Of a stretch of DNA of 64,000 bases, positions 54,270 through 64,000 are shown piece after piece. The DNA is from Schistocerca nitens (taxonomy: Eukaryota > Arthropoda > Insecta > Orthoptera > Acrididae). The notes beneath the pieces are model-generated. The model was not told the DNA's origin and ran no database searches. It was given only the letters and a program-made list of their open reading frames with translations. How positions within the stretch are numbered: position 1 is the first letter of the stretch; each line of letters opens with the position of its first letter. The translations under genes were made by a program, and so were the position numbers. The stretch is from the NCBI RefSeq assembly GCF_023898315.1, contig NC_064615.1, positions 1,185,831,413 through 1,185,895,412 of the forward strand. Direction: 5' to 3'.

Positions 54270-54906
54270 GGATCATTGTTGGGGCGAGATGATTCCCCCA
54301 GTCCACCAACGAGGTTCACCACATTTTAAGAAGATACGGGAGAGGAGTGTGTACTTACCATCTCGGTCAGTGCGCGATTCTGCGCCTTCGACTTTGATTT
54401 TTCGGTGTGCCAGAACCGTGGCAGTGGCAGCGCTGGACGAGAGGGCAGGCTGAGTCTTTGGAGGGGCAACCACAGCTCTCTGTCAAGTTTTGGGGGCAGG
54501 GACAGGTTTCGAACTGACTGGCGCAGTACGAGTGCACTGAGAAACGGAGAAACGCAGGTACATTATCGACCTCTATTCGTGTAGCAGCGTCGGATTTCTG
54601 CGCATTCGTTCGGGGACGCAAGGCCGCACACTTAGACAAAGGAAATCTGCTTAACGCGCTCAGCAAGTTTCGTGCTACGAATGTCAGGACAAAGGGGTCA
54701 GATTTAACAAAATTCCCACGAATCCTCTTCTTTATGTTTTGCACGTCGACTGTAGCTTCTGGAGTACACACATCTTTCAGTTCACGCTTGGGAATGTCAA
54801 GTACATGCCTGCGAGTCACAATATTTTTGCTGTAGTTCGAGGTGCTGTGCAACTTGAGGAAACAATTTCTGAGAATTTTGAATATCATTGCATGAAAGTG
54901 AACCAC
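54270..54906 (-). pseudogene. LINE-H ORF1 (gag-like) remnant
   Basis: The frame contains IPKRELKDVCTPEATVDVQN with IKKRIRGNF and PFVLTFVARN, resembling the conserved RRM-like region of I/R1/Jockey ORF1 proteins that precedes the CCHC knuckles. Downstream cysteine-rich pieces (CPCPQNLTESCGCPSKDSAC) are in place of the knuckles but distorted. A second frame, 54473-54273, gives KIKVEGAESRTDRDGKYTLL, which has a counterpart in LINE-A near 4170-4100. The protein would bind element RNA. Non-functional. Confidence 0.55.
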
Positions 54907-55633
54907 AGACTGTAGGAAGATAGGAAATGAAGAGAGTCAAAGTGTTGTTAGAGAATGACGCTCAACTGAAGAGATCAGAAAATAGAGCAAATAATTAAGA
55001 ATTCCGATTATGCGTGCTATGGAACTCTAAGGTGAAGAGAGAGTCGTCGTGGAGGGCTGCGTCAAAGCAGGCAGGGGAGTGATGAACCGAAGGCCTCCCT
55101 GCCAGATCGCCGGCCGAGTGAGATCTTAATTACACGTCGCGGGCGAGCTTATAAAGCCAACTGTCAATCCCACACCGATGGATAACGTAATAAAATTGTT
55201 TTGTAAAATTGTTAAACATTTTATTGCCTACTCAGTACATCTATAGCAATCATTGTAATTTACAGTACATTGTCTGATCACTAAATCTACAGCAATCATT
55301 GTAACTTACAAATATAGTAGAGGTTCTACAGTTCACATCCTAGTGCAGTAAATTTGTATGTGCGTTGAGTGAACCAGACTGGTTTCTGTCCTTACTTGCA
55401 CGGTTGTGGCTCGATCTGTGCTACGAAAGTCAGTGAGAATTGCAAGCAAGCGAATGCTTCTCAGATTACTATTGCCGCTGAACTGAGCAGAGAATGACCA
55501 GATGGTCTGTTCAGTGAAAGAAAAGCAACCCCGTAGTGGCGTATATAGAGTGGTCAGTTTCAGAGACGTATTTCTCTGATACGTGAAACAGCCGCCCACG
55601 TCGGTTGTAGGTAGGGGGCGGTGGTAAGTAAAG

Positions 55634-55634
<1 letters not shown>
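54907..55634. other. No recognised gene
   Basis: Mixed-composition DNA upstream of LINE-H ORF1. It may contain the LINE-H 5' UTR. No open frame with recognisable motifs. Confidence 0.45.

Positions 55635-55679
<45 letters not shown>
55635..55679. repeat. (TG)n microsatellite, about 22 units
   Basis: An uninterrupted TG run of 45 bp. The minus-strand frame of histidine and threonine across it is by-product. Confidence 0.98.
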
Positions 55680-55683
<4 letters not shown>

Positions 55684-55792
55684 GTTATCACAATTCATGG
55701 TATATTAAAGCCATGAAGCGACCTGGAAATAACGTTAAGTATAAAAAAAAGCGAGAGTCGACAACCAGACTTGAGAGACATGCAAACCACTA

Positions 55793-56067
55793 AAAGTTTG
55801 TAAATAAAAACAGCCTAGGACCGCCTGTTGGTTTTTTAAAATTTATTAATCAGCTGACCGGTTTCGATCGTGGTACAACCGTCATCAGGCCATGAGTGCA
55901 GGCCACAGCCGTGTTTATCATCGCTCCACAGCGCGCTGCTCCACGCCACTCCCTCCAGTTTTAATCGTCTGGTGATGATCGTACCACGATCGGTGCCGGT
56001 CACCTAATTAACAAATTTTGAAAACTTACATCCCGTTCTAGACTGCATTTATTTACAAACATTTTCT
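55793..56067. mobile_element. MITE-like element with ~90-bp inverted ends
   Basis: The left end (AAAGTTTGTAAATAAA, then AATTTATTAATCAGCTGACC and CGATCGTGGTAC) recurs as a reverse complement at the right end (GTACCACGATCGGTGCC, AATTAACAAATTTTGAAAAC, TTTATTTACAAAC). Both arms extend over about 90 bp with scattered differences around a centre of about 90 bp. There is no coding capacity. Target-site duplication unclear. Confidence 0.75.
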
Positions 56068-59000
56068 GATCGCTGTTTCGCAGGAATAATACTCCAAAAC
56101 ATACTACATACAAACCATTTCAAATGGTCAACCAAACGGCTCGGTGTATGGTGCGCCTAACTTGTTTATGTCTCCGTGTTCGCTACTAGAATAGCCAGAA
56201 GGAGGACGCATTTCCTCTGTCGTAGGTGGGCCTTGAAATTTGCTAACCATATTTCTGTGGCTAAGGAGATTGGTAGTCTTTCAGTTTGTACAACTTTTGA
56301 GTGTTTTACATCGTGCTCACTTATTCAGTGCGCATGACTCGGTCACTCAGCCAGCCTCCTCGTTCTGATGAGATCGCAGAATCTCTTTCGGAAGAACCTT
56401 CTCTGGTCGCTGAACCCTAAATTTCTTTTTCTTTCGCGATAAGAAACCGCGTTTTCGTGGAACTCTCTCAATGGAACAGAAACATCACAAATTAATGCGC
56501 TCTTTAATATCTGCAGAGATTTTGTTTAGAGCACTCATAATGCAAACAAGTTCGCACATGAACAACACAACATGTTCCTATCTCCACAAACGAAAGGTTC
56601 TGTCATTCCAAGCACTGTCAATAGTCTTTAAATTCGAAAATGAAATACTTCTCTTTCCTTTTTCTCGATACAGGGACATACACTATTTAAAAAAAATTCA
56701 AAGGAGACAGAAATGCTCAAACAACACACATCAAAACTTAAATTCTCAGACGAATTTTCTCTATTATTAATACTAAAACAGCAGCCCAACAGAAAGACGA
56801 ACTATCCTCTTCCCCCATATTTTTCAGTCTTGTATTGAAAAAAGTAATCAGAATGTAGGACAAATAAAAGAATTGACTGATTACACGAAAATAAAATTCA
56901 CCGGCTGTGTTTTCTTACAACATCAAAGAACGAAGAAACAGTTCATGAAACTCCAGCTAAAATTGGATTACATAATTTCATACGTAAAAACTCAACACGT
57001 CAGAAATTCTTCGGCACCTAGTTGGACAACTCAATTCACCAAAATATTTCAGATCCGCACTAAATTCAGATATATGGAGGTAATCATCCAACCTTCAAGA
57101 ATAAAATGTGAACCAAAGAAAGCAAGTGTATCTAAACTACAAAGGACTTACAGAATGACTTGCAACAGATAAAACGAAAAATCAAAAGCCCGAAACGCAA
57201 AACTGACTCACTATAACATAGTAATCAAACCGCAAGCATTATACCCACCGGAATATAGGAGGAAGGTCACTAATTCATCAGTTAAAAATAGAAAAAAGAA
57301 AAATTTTACGGAATGGGTCCAGCCTGCTTCGACAGAATTTGATTGAAAAGGAAATATCAAGAATTATGTCAGCATGCTGAGAAAATCTCTGACTCTTTCT
57401 GGAAAAGACGTTTGAAATTTTATGTTTCCATTTTTATAATGAGTGATTACAGACTGACCAAAACAATTCTCCGTCATGTCATCTCAGTGAAAGTTGGTGA
57501 TTGAAACTCAATGAGATGATCAGGAAACGAGCGTCACAGATGGTGTGGTACAGAACACCGAGGCATTCAGAATGCCAGTCGAGAATCATCAGTACCGAGA
57601 ACTGGAACCAACAGAACCTGGGCGGAAGAACGGATGAGAAACTTCAGGAATAAGATGAAGAGATATTGCTAGACGAAGAGAGGAAACTCATCACCCAAAT
57701 AACTTCAATAACGCTCTCCACTTGCGCTTAACGATGTGACAAAAAGATAAAAATTATTAGTTGTCCGAGCATCACTAATAGTAGTAAAATTATGAGGATA
57801 CAGGAGAACAGAAAATCTTCTTAGTAAGATAATACTGAGAGTGTTTTTGTCATTAACCTTTTACTGAAGAAGTTTCACAGAGAAGATCGTATATGAGAGA
57901 GATAACATCTGCAGGCACTCGCCACTGCCACCCGTACAGTTCCCGGCCAACAAGCACCATGTGTCAGGTAGGAAAACATCGACGTCAAGCTCAGGTAATG
58001 CAAAGGTGTGACAAGCAAGGAGAGTTGTTGCTCGTACAGTCAGCTGGTCATAACCACATGGCACAACGTAATACCGTACTGACGATGACCTTAGCAAATC
58101 GATCGGAACGTCGGCAATTTAGCTGTTTATAATGATGCGGCACAAAAACCAAATAAATTTTATTGAAAAAAGGCACAACTTAATGTTAATTAACAGGTTC
58201 AGGCTATAAGTAGCAAAGGGTTATAATGAAAGCGAGGCGACAAACAGCAGGTTCACGGGTAGGTTTTATTGACATCGAGTTCTGCTCGAAACAAAACATG
58301 AGGGCTCCTATCTCGGTGCCAAGTCCTACTGAGCGATCTTCATCGTACACATAAGTAAACGGAAGGCACAATCTCAGAAAACGAGTATCACACTGAATGA
58401 TAGTTCAAAGTGAAACTTTTGAAGTAACAGCGTCAGAAGACCCTTACTTATTCAAAGAGGACATAGTACACCAACATGGATACTGCGTCATTGTGAAGCG
58501 CTTAACGACTCATGGACACTGCTTTCTACATAAACTACCGTGAATGGCTTCTCGACTAGCAAGATAAAAAGGTGCACAAATCGAGAAAGACGTGTAAAAT
58601 GTTTCACGTTGCAGATACGCGTATATGCGAGATTACCGCGATGAAATTCTGAATTCTAGACGTCGACCAGAAAAACTTGAAGAGCTCTGACATTTGAAAG
58701 GCGTTAAAAACTTGATATTTTTCTCTGAAGAACCACAAGAAAACGCCAATAACACGAGAACAATGACACTATCAGCTAAAGGGAAAAAAAGGAAATAAGG
58801 AAAAAACAGTTACATGTTAAAAGAAGGGAAATTTTGGTGAAATACACGTCCGTTATCAGCGAGCTACAGCCTCATCACAACCTGGTGACTCACGGACATC
58901 TGTGTAAGTACAGATGGTGCGTTTGACTGTTTGGGCATGGAGAGAGGTAGGAACTGCACGGTTCTCTGTGTTTAAAATCACCCTACAATCGGCCTGAAGT

Positions 59001-60036
59001 AATGTGGATAAAGAAGAGGAAGAAAAAGGCAGAACAAACGGATCAGACCTAGACTATTTTATACAACAGTTGGATGTGAGACTGGTGTTTTAAATTCTAC
59101 AACGTCTCGCTTCGTACCAGATACTTGAAAGGGTAGTTAGACATATGTAGAAAAGTGTAAGAAGAATAAGACATTTGTATTTTACGGAAAGTAAGTGTCT
59201 GTAGTCTCCACTGACTTTAATACAGTAAATTCAAAAGGGGGCTGTACAGCATAAAAATCTGTCGAAACTACGGATGTAGATTGCTTTCACACACGTACTA
59301 AAATTCTCATTATTCAGTCGTCAAATGTGTTGTAGTAGCTAGAAAAGTTTCAACTGCGAGCATCATGCTGCGATGAAAAAACATTTAATTGTTACGGTCC
59401 AATCCCGCCCCCCCCCCTTTCCCTAGTAAAGTTTTTTATGCTCGGCCACTTTCGAGGGTTTTGATCGAGTGTGTTAGCCCATCTAGAACGCAGTACATAG
59501 GCTACTCGCTTGCACTGTTTCAAAGTACCGTCTGCTAAAATGGGGGCAGCTGGATCGGCAGACAACTTTTGGCACTCGAAAACCAGTGTCCCACTTGCTG
59601 CACAGCAGCACATTTCCTTCCTCTGTCACATAACATGAAGTCTCTTTCAGTCATCGACATACATCACAGATCGACAGCCACCCCAGCCTAAACGGTAGCC
59701 AAAATAAAAGTGACCTTTAACGTGTTTTCGACACTGCGTGGAAACGTAATCTAAATAACAATTAATTTGCGAATTAATTAATAGAATGTGCACGTCTGCG
59801 TGGACATTTTAAAAGTAAGATGGAGCAACACCGTACAGTGCACGAGTTGATGGGGTACTCAGCAGGGAGAACGCAGTCGTCCGAGGCAGTAAGATCTCGC
59901 CGTCTCAGAGAGCTGTTCTCTGAAAGCTGTGGCGCAAGATGGCGTGCCGCACGGCGCACGGATGGCCGATGTGGCTCTTCTAAACAGCACTTCCTCTGCA
60001 CCTTGTAAGCAAGTGACAATGGTGGATCACGCTGGA
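56068..60036. other. About 4 kb with no recognised gene
   Basis: AT-rich, with small open frames only (up to 99 codons at 56471-56770 and 56873-57172). None carries a motif I recognise. A C-run lies near 59409-59418. The segment just left of 60037 would be 3' UTR if the exon at 60037-60233 is real. Confidence 0.45.
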
Positions 60037-60233
60037 CTAGAACTTGCGCCTCTCCGCCTCCACGTCCACGTCGTCGTCCACGGGGTAGGGGGGCGGCGGC
60101 TGTCCCCAGGGGCAGAGCGCGGCGTGCGCGGCGGGCGGCTGCTCCCAGGGCAGCGTCGCGACGCCGGGGGCGGCGAGGGCCGGTCGCGGGGGCGGCGCGG
60201 GCCGGGGGCGGCGCCGGCGCTGCGGCCTCCTGC
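60037..60233 (-). CDS. Candidate terminal exon of an unknown proline/arginine-rich protein
   Basis: On the minus strand a T/G-rich tract ends TTGGCAG at 60240-60234, a good splice acceptor (an alternative AG lies 4 bp further). From there an open frame of about 65 codons runs to TAG at 60037-60039. It is sharply GC-rich, unlike its AT-rich flanks, as is the protease exon at 5933. The product begins arginine-rich (GRRPQRRRRPRPAPPPRP), continues with ATLPWEQPPAAHA and CPWGQPPPPYPVDDDVDV, and ends EAERRKF. PW-x-QPP repeats occur twice (PWEQPPAA, PWGQPPPP). I do not recognise the protein. The low-complexity composition means the frame could be an artefact of GC content, but the acceptor and sharp compositional edge favour an exon. 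Other frames here are shadows. Confidence 0.45.
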
Positions 60234-60589
60234 CTGCCAACACAACACAGTCACAAACTGACGCCTTGTCCAAAACTACGTCCTGGGTTTTTTCAGAAGA
60301 CGTCATCTCGAAAACATAAAAGTGACGCCGCCTATCGGTGGATACAGCGGCTCTCCGAGTGTCGGTTCGCGATGCTGCCGTGGCGCAGTTGCAGAGTGCA
60401 CACCGGAAGGGGGACACGTGTGGCGTATAGGGGAGCGATGTGTGTGTCCTCAGATTCGCGAGATGTGAGTCAGTTGTGAGAGTTTGGCAACGATCAGGTA
60501 AAAGCTCCAGCACACAAAACAGTCGGTGGGTGATAAACACAGTGGTGGTTTTGAGCACGTCAGGGAACAGAACACTACAGGTCTGGAAA

Positions 60590-61620
60590 AGATAATAACT
60601 GTAGGCGCCTCCACGACAGTAAGATGGTTCTGGGAGGCTGGCGCGAGTATTTCAACGAGATATTCGTATTTGTTTCCCTTACGCAGCTGTACCAAAAGGC
60701 AATGACACAATTGCACTAGTTCCCTGTTCAAAATGGCTCTGAGCACCATGGGACTTAAAATCTTAGGTCATTAGTCCCCTAGAACCTAGAACTACTTAAA
60801 CCTAACTAACCTAAGGACAACACACACATCCATGCCCGAGGCAGGATTCGAACTTGCGACCGTAGCAATCCCGCGGTTCCGGACTGTAGCGCCTAGAACC
60901 GCACGGCCACCGCGGTAGGCACTCTAGTTCCCTGCATCGAAACAGATGAGGTCAAAGCTGCCATTTGTAACATAAAAGTGGAAAGGCTGCAGGACCAGAC
61001 GACCTTCCTACAGACATCTGGAAAACAGGCGAAGCGGTCGTCTGGCTGGCAGAATTCTTCAGCTCCATCTTTCATGGCGGCCATGTGCCCACCTATTGAT
61101 CATGTAGTATCACAGTGTTTATTCTAAGTGCAAGAGTGATCCTGCCGAATGTACCAGCTACTGTCCTACCCTGCCCCCCTCCACACTATGAAGATAGTCG
61201 AACGTATCTTTGGTGACAGGCTGCGAGACATAGTCCAGCTCTCAATAAATCAGTACGTGTTTGTTAAGGGATGTGACACGATAGACGCAGTTTTTGCTGT
61301 GGCATCTCACGGAGAAATTCCGCGAGAAAAGCGAGTCACCACATCTCGCCTTTGTTAACCTCGAGAAGGCATCTGTTGGAGAACTACACCAGATGATCTG
61401 GTCTGCTCTGCGCGGTCATTGAGGTCCTGTACAGACGGGGTAAAAATGCCGTACAAGAACCCCAGCAGCGGTGTGTGGTGCTCTGCAGACTGACAGCTGG
61501 CGTTGGCAGGGCTCAGCTGCTCTTTGTTTCCGCAGTGGGTACCAGGGAGGACCTTGAAAGTCAAGTTCGAATACGGTATCCTCGTCTACAACTTGTGGCC
61601 TCCGTTTAAACATCCACTAG
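60590..61620 (+). pseudogene. RTE-like reverse transcriptase fragment
   Basis: Plus-strand pieces: VLGGWREYFNEIF (60625-60665); after a SINE, PCIETDEVKAAICNIKV (60932-60980); PDDLPTDIWKTGEA-like sequence (60990-61035); MKIVERIFGDRLRDIVQLS, then QYVFVKGCDTIDAVFAV (61188-61310); LEKA and MIWSALRGH near 61370-61420; and a worn end. This is the fingers-to-palm region of an RTE/BovB-type RT, distinct from RTE-1. Heavily frameshifted. Coding on either side of the SINE joins up, which confirms the insertion. Confidence 0.7.
60727..60923 (-). repeat. tRNA-derived SINE inserted in the RTE fragment
   Basis: Same family as 2264-2466: on the minus strand a tRNA-like head with B box GGTTCGAA, family body and an end at GAGCCATTTTGAAC. 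A perfect 11-bp duplication, ctagttccctg, lies at 60716-60726 and 60924-60934. Confidence 0.93.
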
Positions 61621-62639
61621 ACTGATAACCTAGAAACGATTCCATGTATTGGTGGAATTATACAAATTAATGGAGCTCCTCTTACCGAGGTACATAGAAT
61701 TCTGATCTCTATGTTCTCGACTATAGGGTGACAGCTATGTGGATCTGGTTGTGCGAGCAACAGTCAAAGCGAGCTCGATACGATTCACGACGTGACTTGT
61801 ACTACTTTTGATGAGAAGACGCCTGTGGAGGTAATAACGAAGATATAGCGCACAGTGGCGAGGCCGGCTGGATCGTACGAGCGCCGGCCGACACACACAC
61901 AAGTGCTGACCACTCGCCACAGTCACAGAAAATGCGGATACTGAGGAGAATGTAAGTAGGTATTTACGTGCTCGACCATATCGACAGTAAAACGATCAGA
62001 ATTTAGCTGGAGTGGCTCCAGTCAATGAGAAGATGGAAGAAGAATGGAGACTTGGGTGCTATGGAGGCATCGTACGGGCACCACTTACCTGTCATCGGCT
62101 CAGCCACCATCTTACTGACGAATGCCAGAGACGGTGACGAGACAGTATAAACGCAGATCTAAGATCGAGATCAGGATGACGATGATGATTTTGGCTGAGG
62201 GCGCTAAACAGCGAGATCATCAGCGTCCTTGCATTAATAATATACCGACGACCATGGTGAACTCTATTAAAAATGACAATAAAACGGAAAATCAAATTGC
62301 ATTCCCTCACAAGAACTGGAAGACGACACCGATAACGTGAGCTTCAGAAAAATCTGTAACAAAATCCCGACGAGACATAGCGCAATAACTACATGAAATC
62401 GTGGATAAAATACCTGTAAAGACACTGTTAAAACCGGAAAAGATGACTGTGGCTACGTGACAATTATAAATAATGAGTGACGGAGCCATTCTGTGACACA
62501 TTAAATCTGACCACCCGATATTTTGGCAAGAATTCCGGACTCCACACAAAATCTCAAAATACAAACAGCATTCGCCTCATTATCAGTTAAAATATAGGGA
62601 GCGTCCTGTGGAAGACCCGCATCAACCTCAGGTTGTCAC
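61621..62639. other. No recognised gene
   Basis: Short open frames only. The stretch near 62170-62230 (TGGCTGAGGGCGCTAAACAG and following) reads like a dispersed locust repeat that I vaguely recall, but nothing inside the window proves it. Confidence 0.4.
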
Positions 62640-63660
62640 ACAAAACATATGAAATCAAAATATTTCGTAGCGACATGTGTGGCACACTGGGGGCTTCTCG
62701 CGACGCAGCAGGAAGCCGCGCTGTGTCCCACTCCGCCCTGCTTCTTCAGACCGTCGCGCTCGGAAGCGGGTAAGCCACGGTCTCACGGAAAGTTTTACAG
62801 GATGTGATTTATTATTCCTCATTTGCCTCCCAGCAACACATGGCCTTCCTGGTCAAAAATGAGGTGACAGCCTGCAGCGTGTCTGCTCGCCAGCCGCATC
62901 GGCGAGTTCCTCTCAATGAATGCCTGTGTGTCCTGGAACCCAACAGGAAATGATTGCCTTGTCTTGCCTTTGCAAGAGAAGGAGAGTGCCCTGCACTTGT
63001 TGTACCATCCAAGCTGCTGGGCGAGAAGGGCACTTTGAGAATCTGAGCAGTTGAGGAATTTTTTTGTCACAGCGCTGTCTCGTCTGCCCCACTGCCCCCA
63101 GGGTAACAAATAATTCCTGCTCTGGGAGCCCTGTCCTGGGAACAATGTCGAGGAATACGACAGAGCAGCTGATAAAATCTCCCCGCTTGGACCCATCTGT
63201 GTAAACAGTAATAAAATGTGGGCGCCGACGTAAAATCCCATTAAATTTAATCGTAAAATGCAGTCTGGGGAACAACGGTTCCTGTAACCAATCAGTTCTA
63301 AAAGGACCCTGGGCCTCCCTAGTAGCCAGAGGGATGCCACACTCAGCTTCGGACCTTAATGAACGCCCCAATCTGTAAGAAGACGAGGCTCTCCCTTCAG
63401 CAGATCTCCAATGGCCTGCTTGCCTCTGGCCGTTCCAGTGGCGTCTGTTCGACGCAGCTGGATGCTGCACTGTAGGAGCGCACAGAGCCCTTGGCGTGTT
63501 ACGAAAAGAAGATGTCGAACGGACAGCGGAGGCTCCCCAGCCTCCATACACAGGTCGGCAGCGGGACTCGTGCAGCAGGCCCCTGCTGACAGCCTGGTAC
63601 CTCGTGGCGAACCGCAGCCAGCTGGCCCATAAAATTCCCACCTGTATTCAGCCGGGGTCA
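62640..63660 (-). pseudogene. I-group LINE, RT thumb to RNase H fragment
   Basis: From 63660 leftwards: CMEAGEPPLSVRHLLFVTRQ (end of the RT domain), a linker, then RNase H: PHFITVYTDGSKRGDF (first aspartate, 63210-63175), EQELFVTLGAV (glutamate), CSDSQSALLAQQLGW (second aspartate, 63050-63010) and SCWVPGHTGIH (62950-62910). The domain changes frame at least twice. LINE-A contains the matching parts at 1030-240 in the same order. 5'-truncated at about 63660, as is usual for LINEs. The left boundary is approximate. Confidence 0.8.
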
Positions 63661-64000
63661 CACAAATTCCTTATAAAGTAACTGTCGGCCTTATAAAGCA
63701 ACTTTCGGCTCCCCGAGACCTATGACCGACGCATTTAAGGATGTTTAAGTCTCGAGACACCTCAGTTTTTGTTGTTTCGGGTGTAGTAGCCGTGCTACCA
63801 CTTCTCATCTCATCTTCCCTTAAAAGTGTGAACGGTGATCCCAATTTTAAAGCGGGTAAATTAAATTAAGAACGGGACTGATTAAAATCAGCACAAACCG
63901 GTTTCTTTAAGGTGAATTAAAAACCTGTGGTGCAAGAGCATTCGTCAAACCGCCTGATCGTCAGTTGCAATTGCCGAGTAGCTGCTGCGAGGTTGGACGA
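63661..64000. other. Window end, nothing recognised
   Basis: Short sequence after the LINE truncation point. It contains a near-duplicate pair CTTATAAAGTAACTGTCGG and CTTATAAAGCAACTTTCGG at 63670-63710. No coding evidence. Confidence 0.5.

Larger units (their letters stand above)
51634..54906 (-). mobile_element. LINE-H: I-group LINE, interrupted by a Tc1 element
   Basis: On the minus strand: ORF1 (54906-54270), endonuclease (about 54250-53818), a Tc1 element (52411-53817), then the end of the endonuclease and the RT start (about 52410-51634). The same proteins occur in LINE-A, for example NCPFSMWEQELTV here and NCPFSMWEL there. The RT palm seems to continue at 49890-50112. The element is 3'-incomplete here, unusual for target-primed insertion, and best explained by later insertion or deletion. 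Confidence 0.78.

Noticed and set aside
60027-60261. Other frames in the GC-rich block (arginine/proline-rich on both strands)
   Set aside because: Only the frame ending at 60037 joins a good splice acceptor to a stop; the rest are composition by-products.

Overview
This window is eukaryotic and almost entirely transposable-element DNA. It looks like a large, repeat-rich orthopteran genome, most probably a Schistocerca-type grasshopper. That assignment rests on recalled knowledge, not a search: the tRNA-derived SINEs (three copies of one family at 1632-1780, 2264-2466 and 60727-60923, and one of another at 5069-5317) and the RTE-type LINEs ending in CAA repeats are ones I associate with locusts. 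I see no rRNA, functional tRNA, CRISPR, operon or other prokaryotic feature. Host coding sequence is limited to two candidate terminal exons.

Layout. (1) 1-5.3 kb: an old minus-strand I-group LINE (LINE-A; endonuclease, reverse transcriptase, RNase H) used as a landing site by three SINE insertions, each with target-site duplications (TSDs); a fourth SINE lies beside it. (2) 5.9-6.3 kb: the 3' exon of a trypsin-family protease on the plus strand, with a clean splice acceptor and stop but tyrosine at the catalytic serine position. (3) 9.5-12.8 kb: a near full-length RTE LINE with an 11-bp perfect TSD. (4) 18.07-18.96 kb: a foldback-like element with about 200-bp inverted arms around about 40-bp internal repeats. 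(5) 19.2-49.2 kb: a 30-kb nest of transposons. Gypsy-A is split by CR1-like LINE-B, which is split by Penelope-like element C, which is split by a young gag-only LTR element D. At the broken end of Gypsy-A sits Gypsy-E, which holds RTE-F, which holds a mariner-type transposon G. Several junctions are fixed by TSDs or by matching empty sites in a second copy. (6) 49.9-54.9 kb: another minus-strand I-group LINE, broken by a Penelope fragment and by a Tc1 element whose transposase has one internal stop. (7) 55-64 kb: a microsatellite, a MITE, a candidate GC-rich proline-rich exon on the minus strand, an RTE fragment carrying a SINE, and the 3' part of a third I-group LINE.

The only long intact reading frame is the 770-residue gag of element D. 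Its two LTRs differ by one base apart from a 139-bp duplication, so it inserted recently, and it has no pol. The autonomous elements in the window are all broken by stops, frameshifts or insertions, so none looks able to move itself; D would need pol functions from elsewhere. The main value of the window is the relative chronology in the nest, the gag-only element, the foldback element, the head-to-head SINE and Penelope structures, and the serine-to-tyrosine protease exon.
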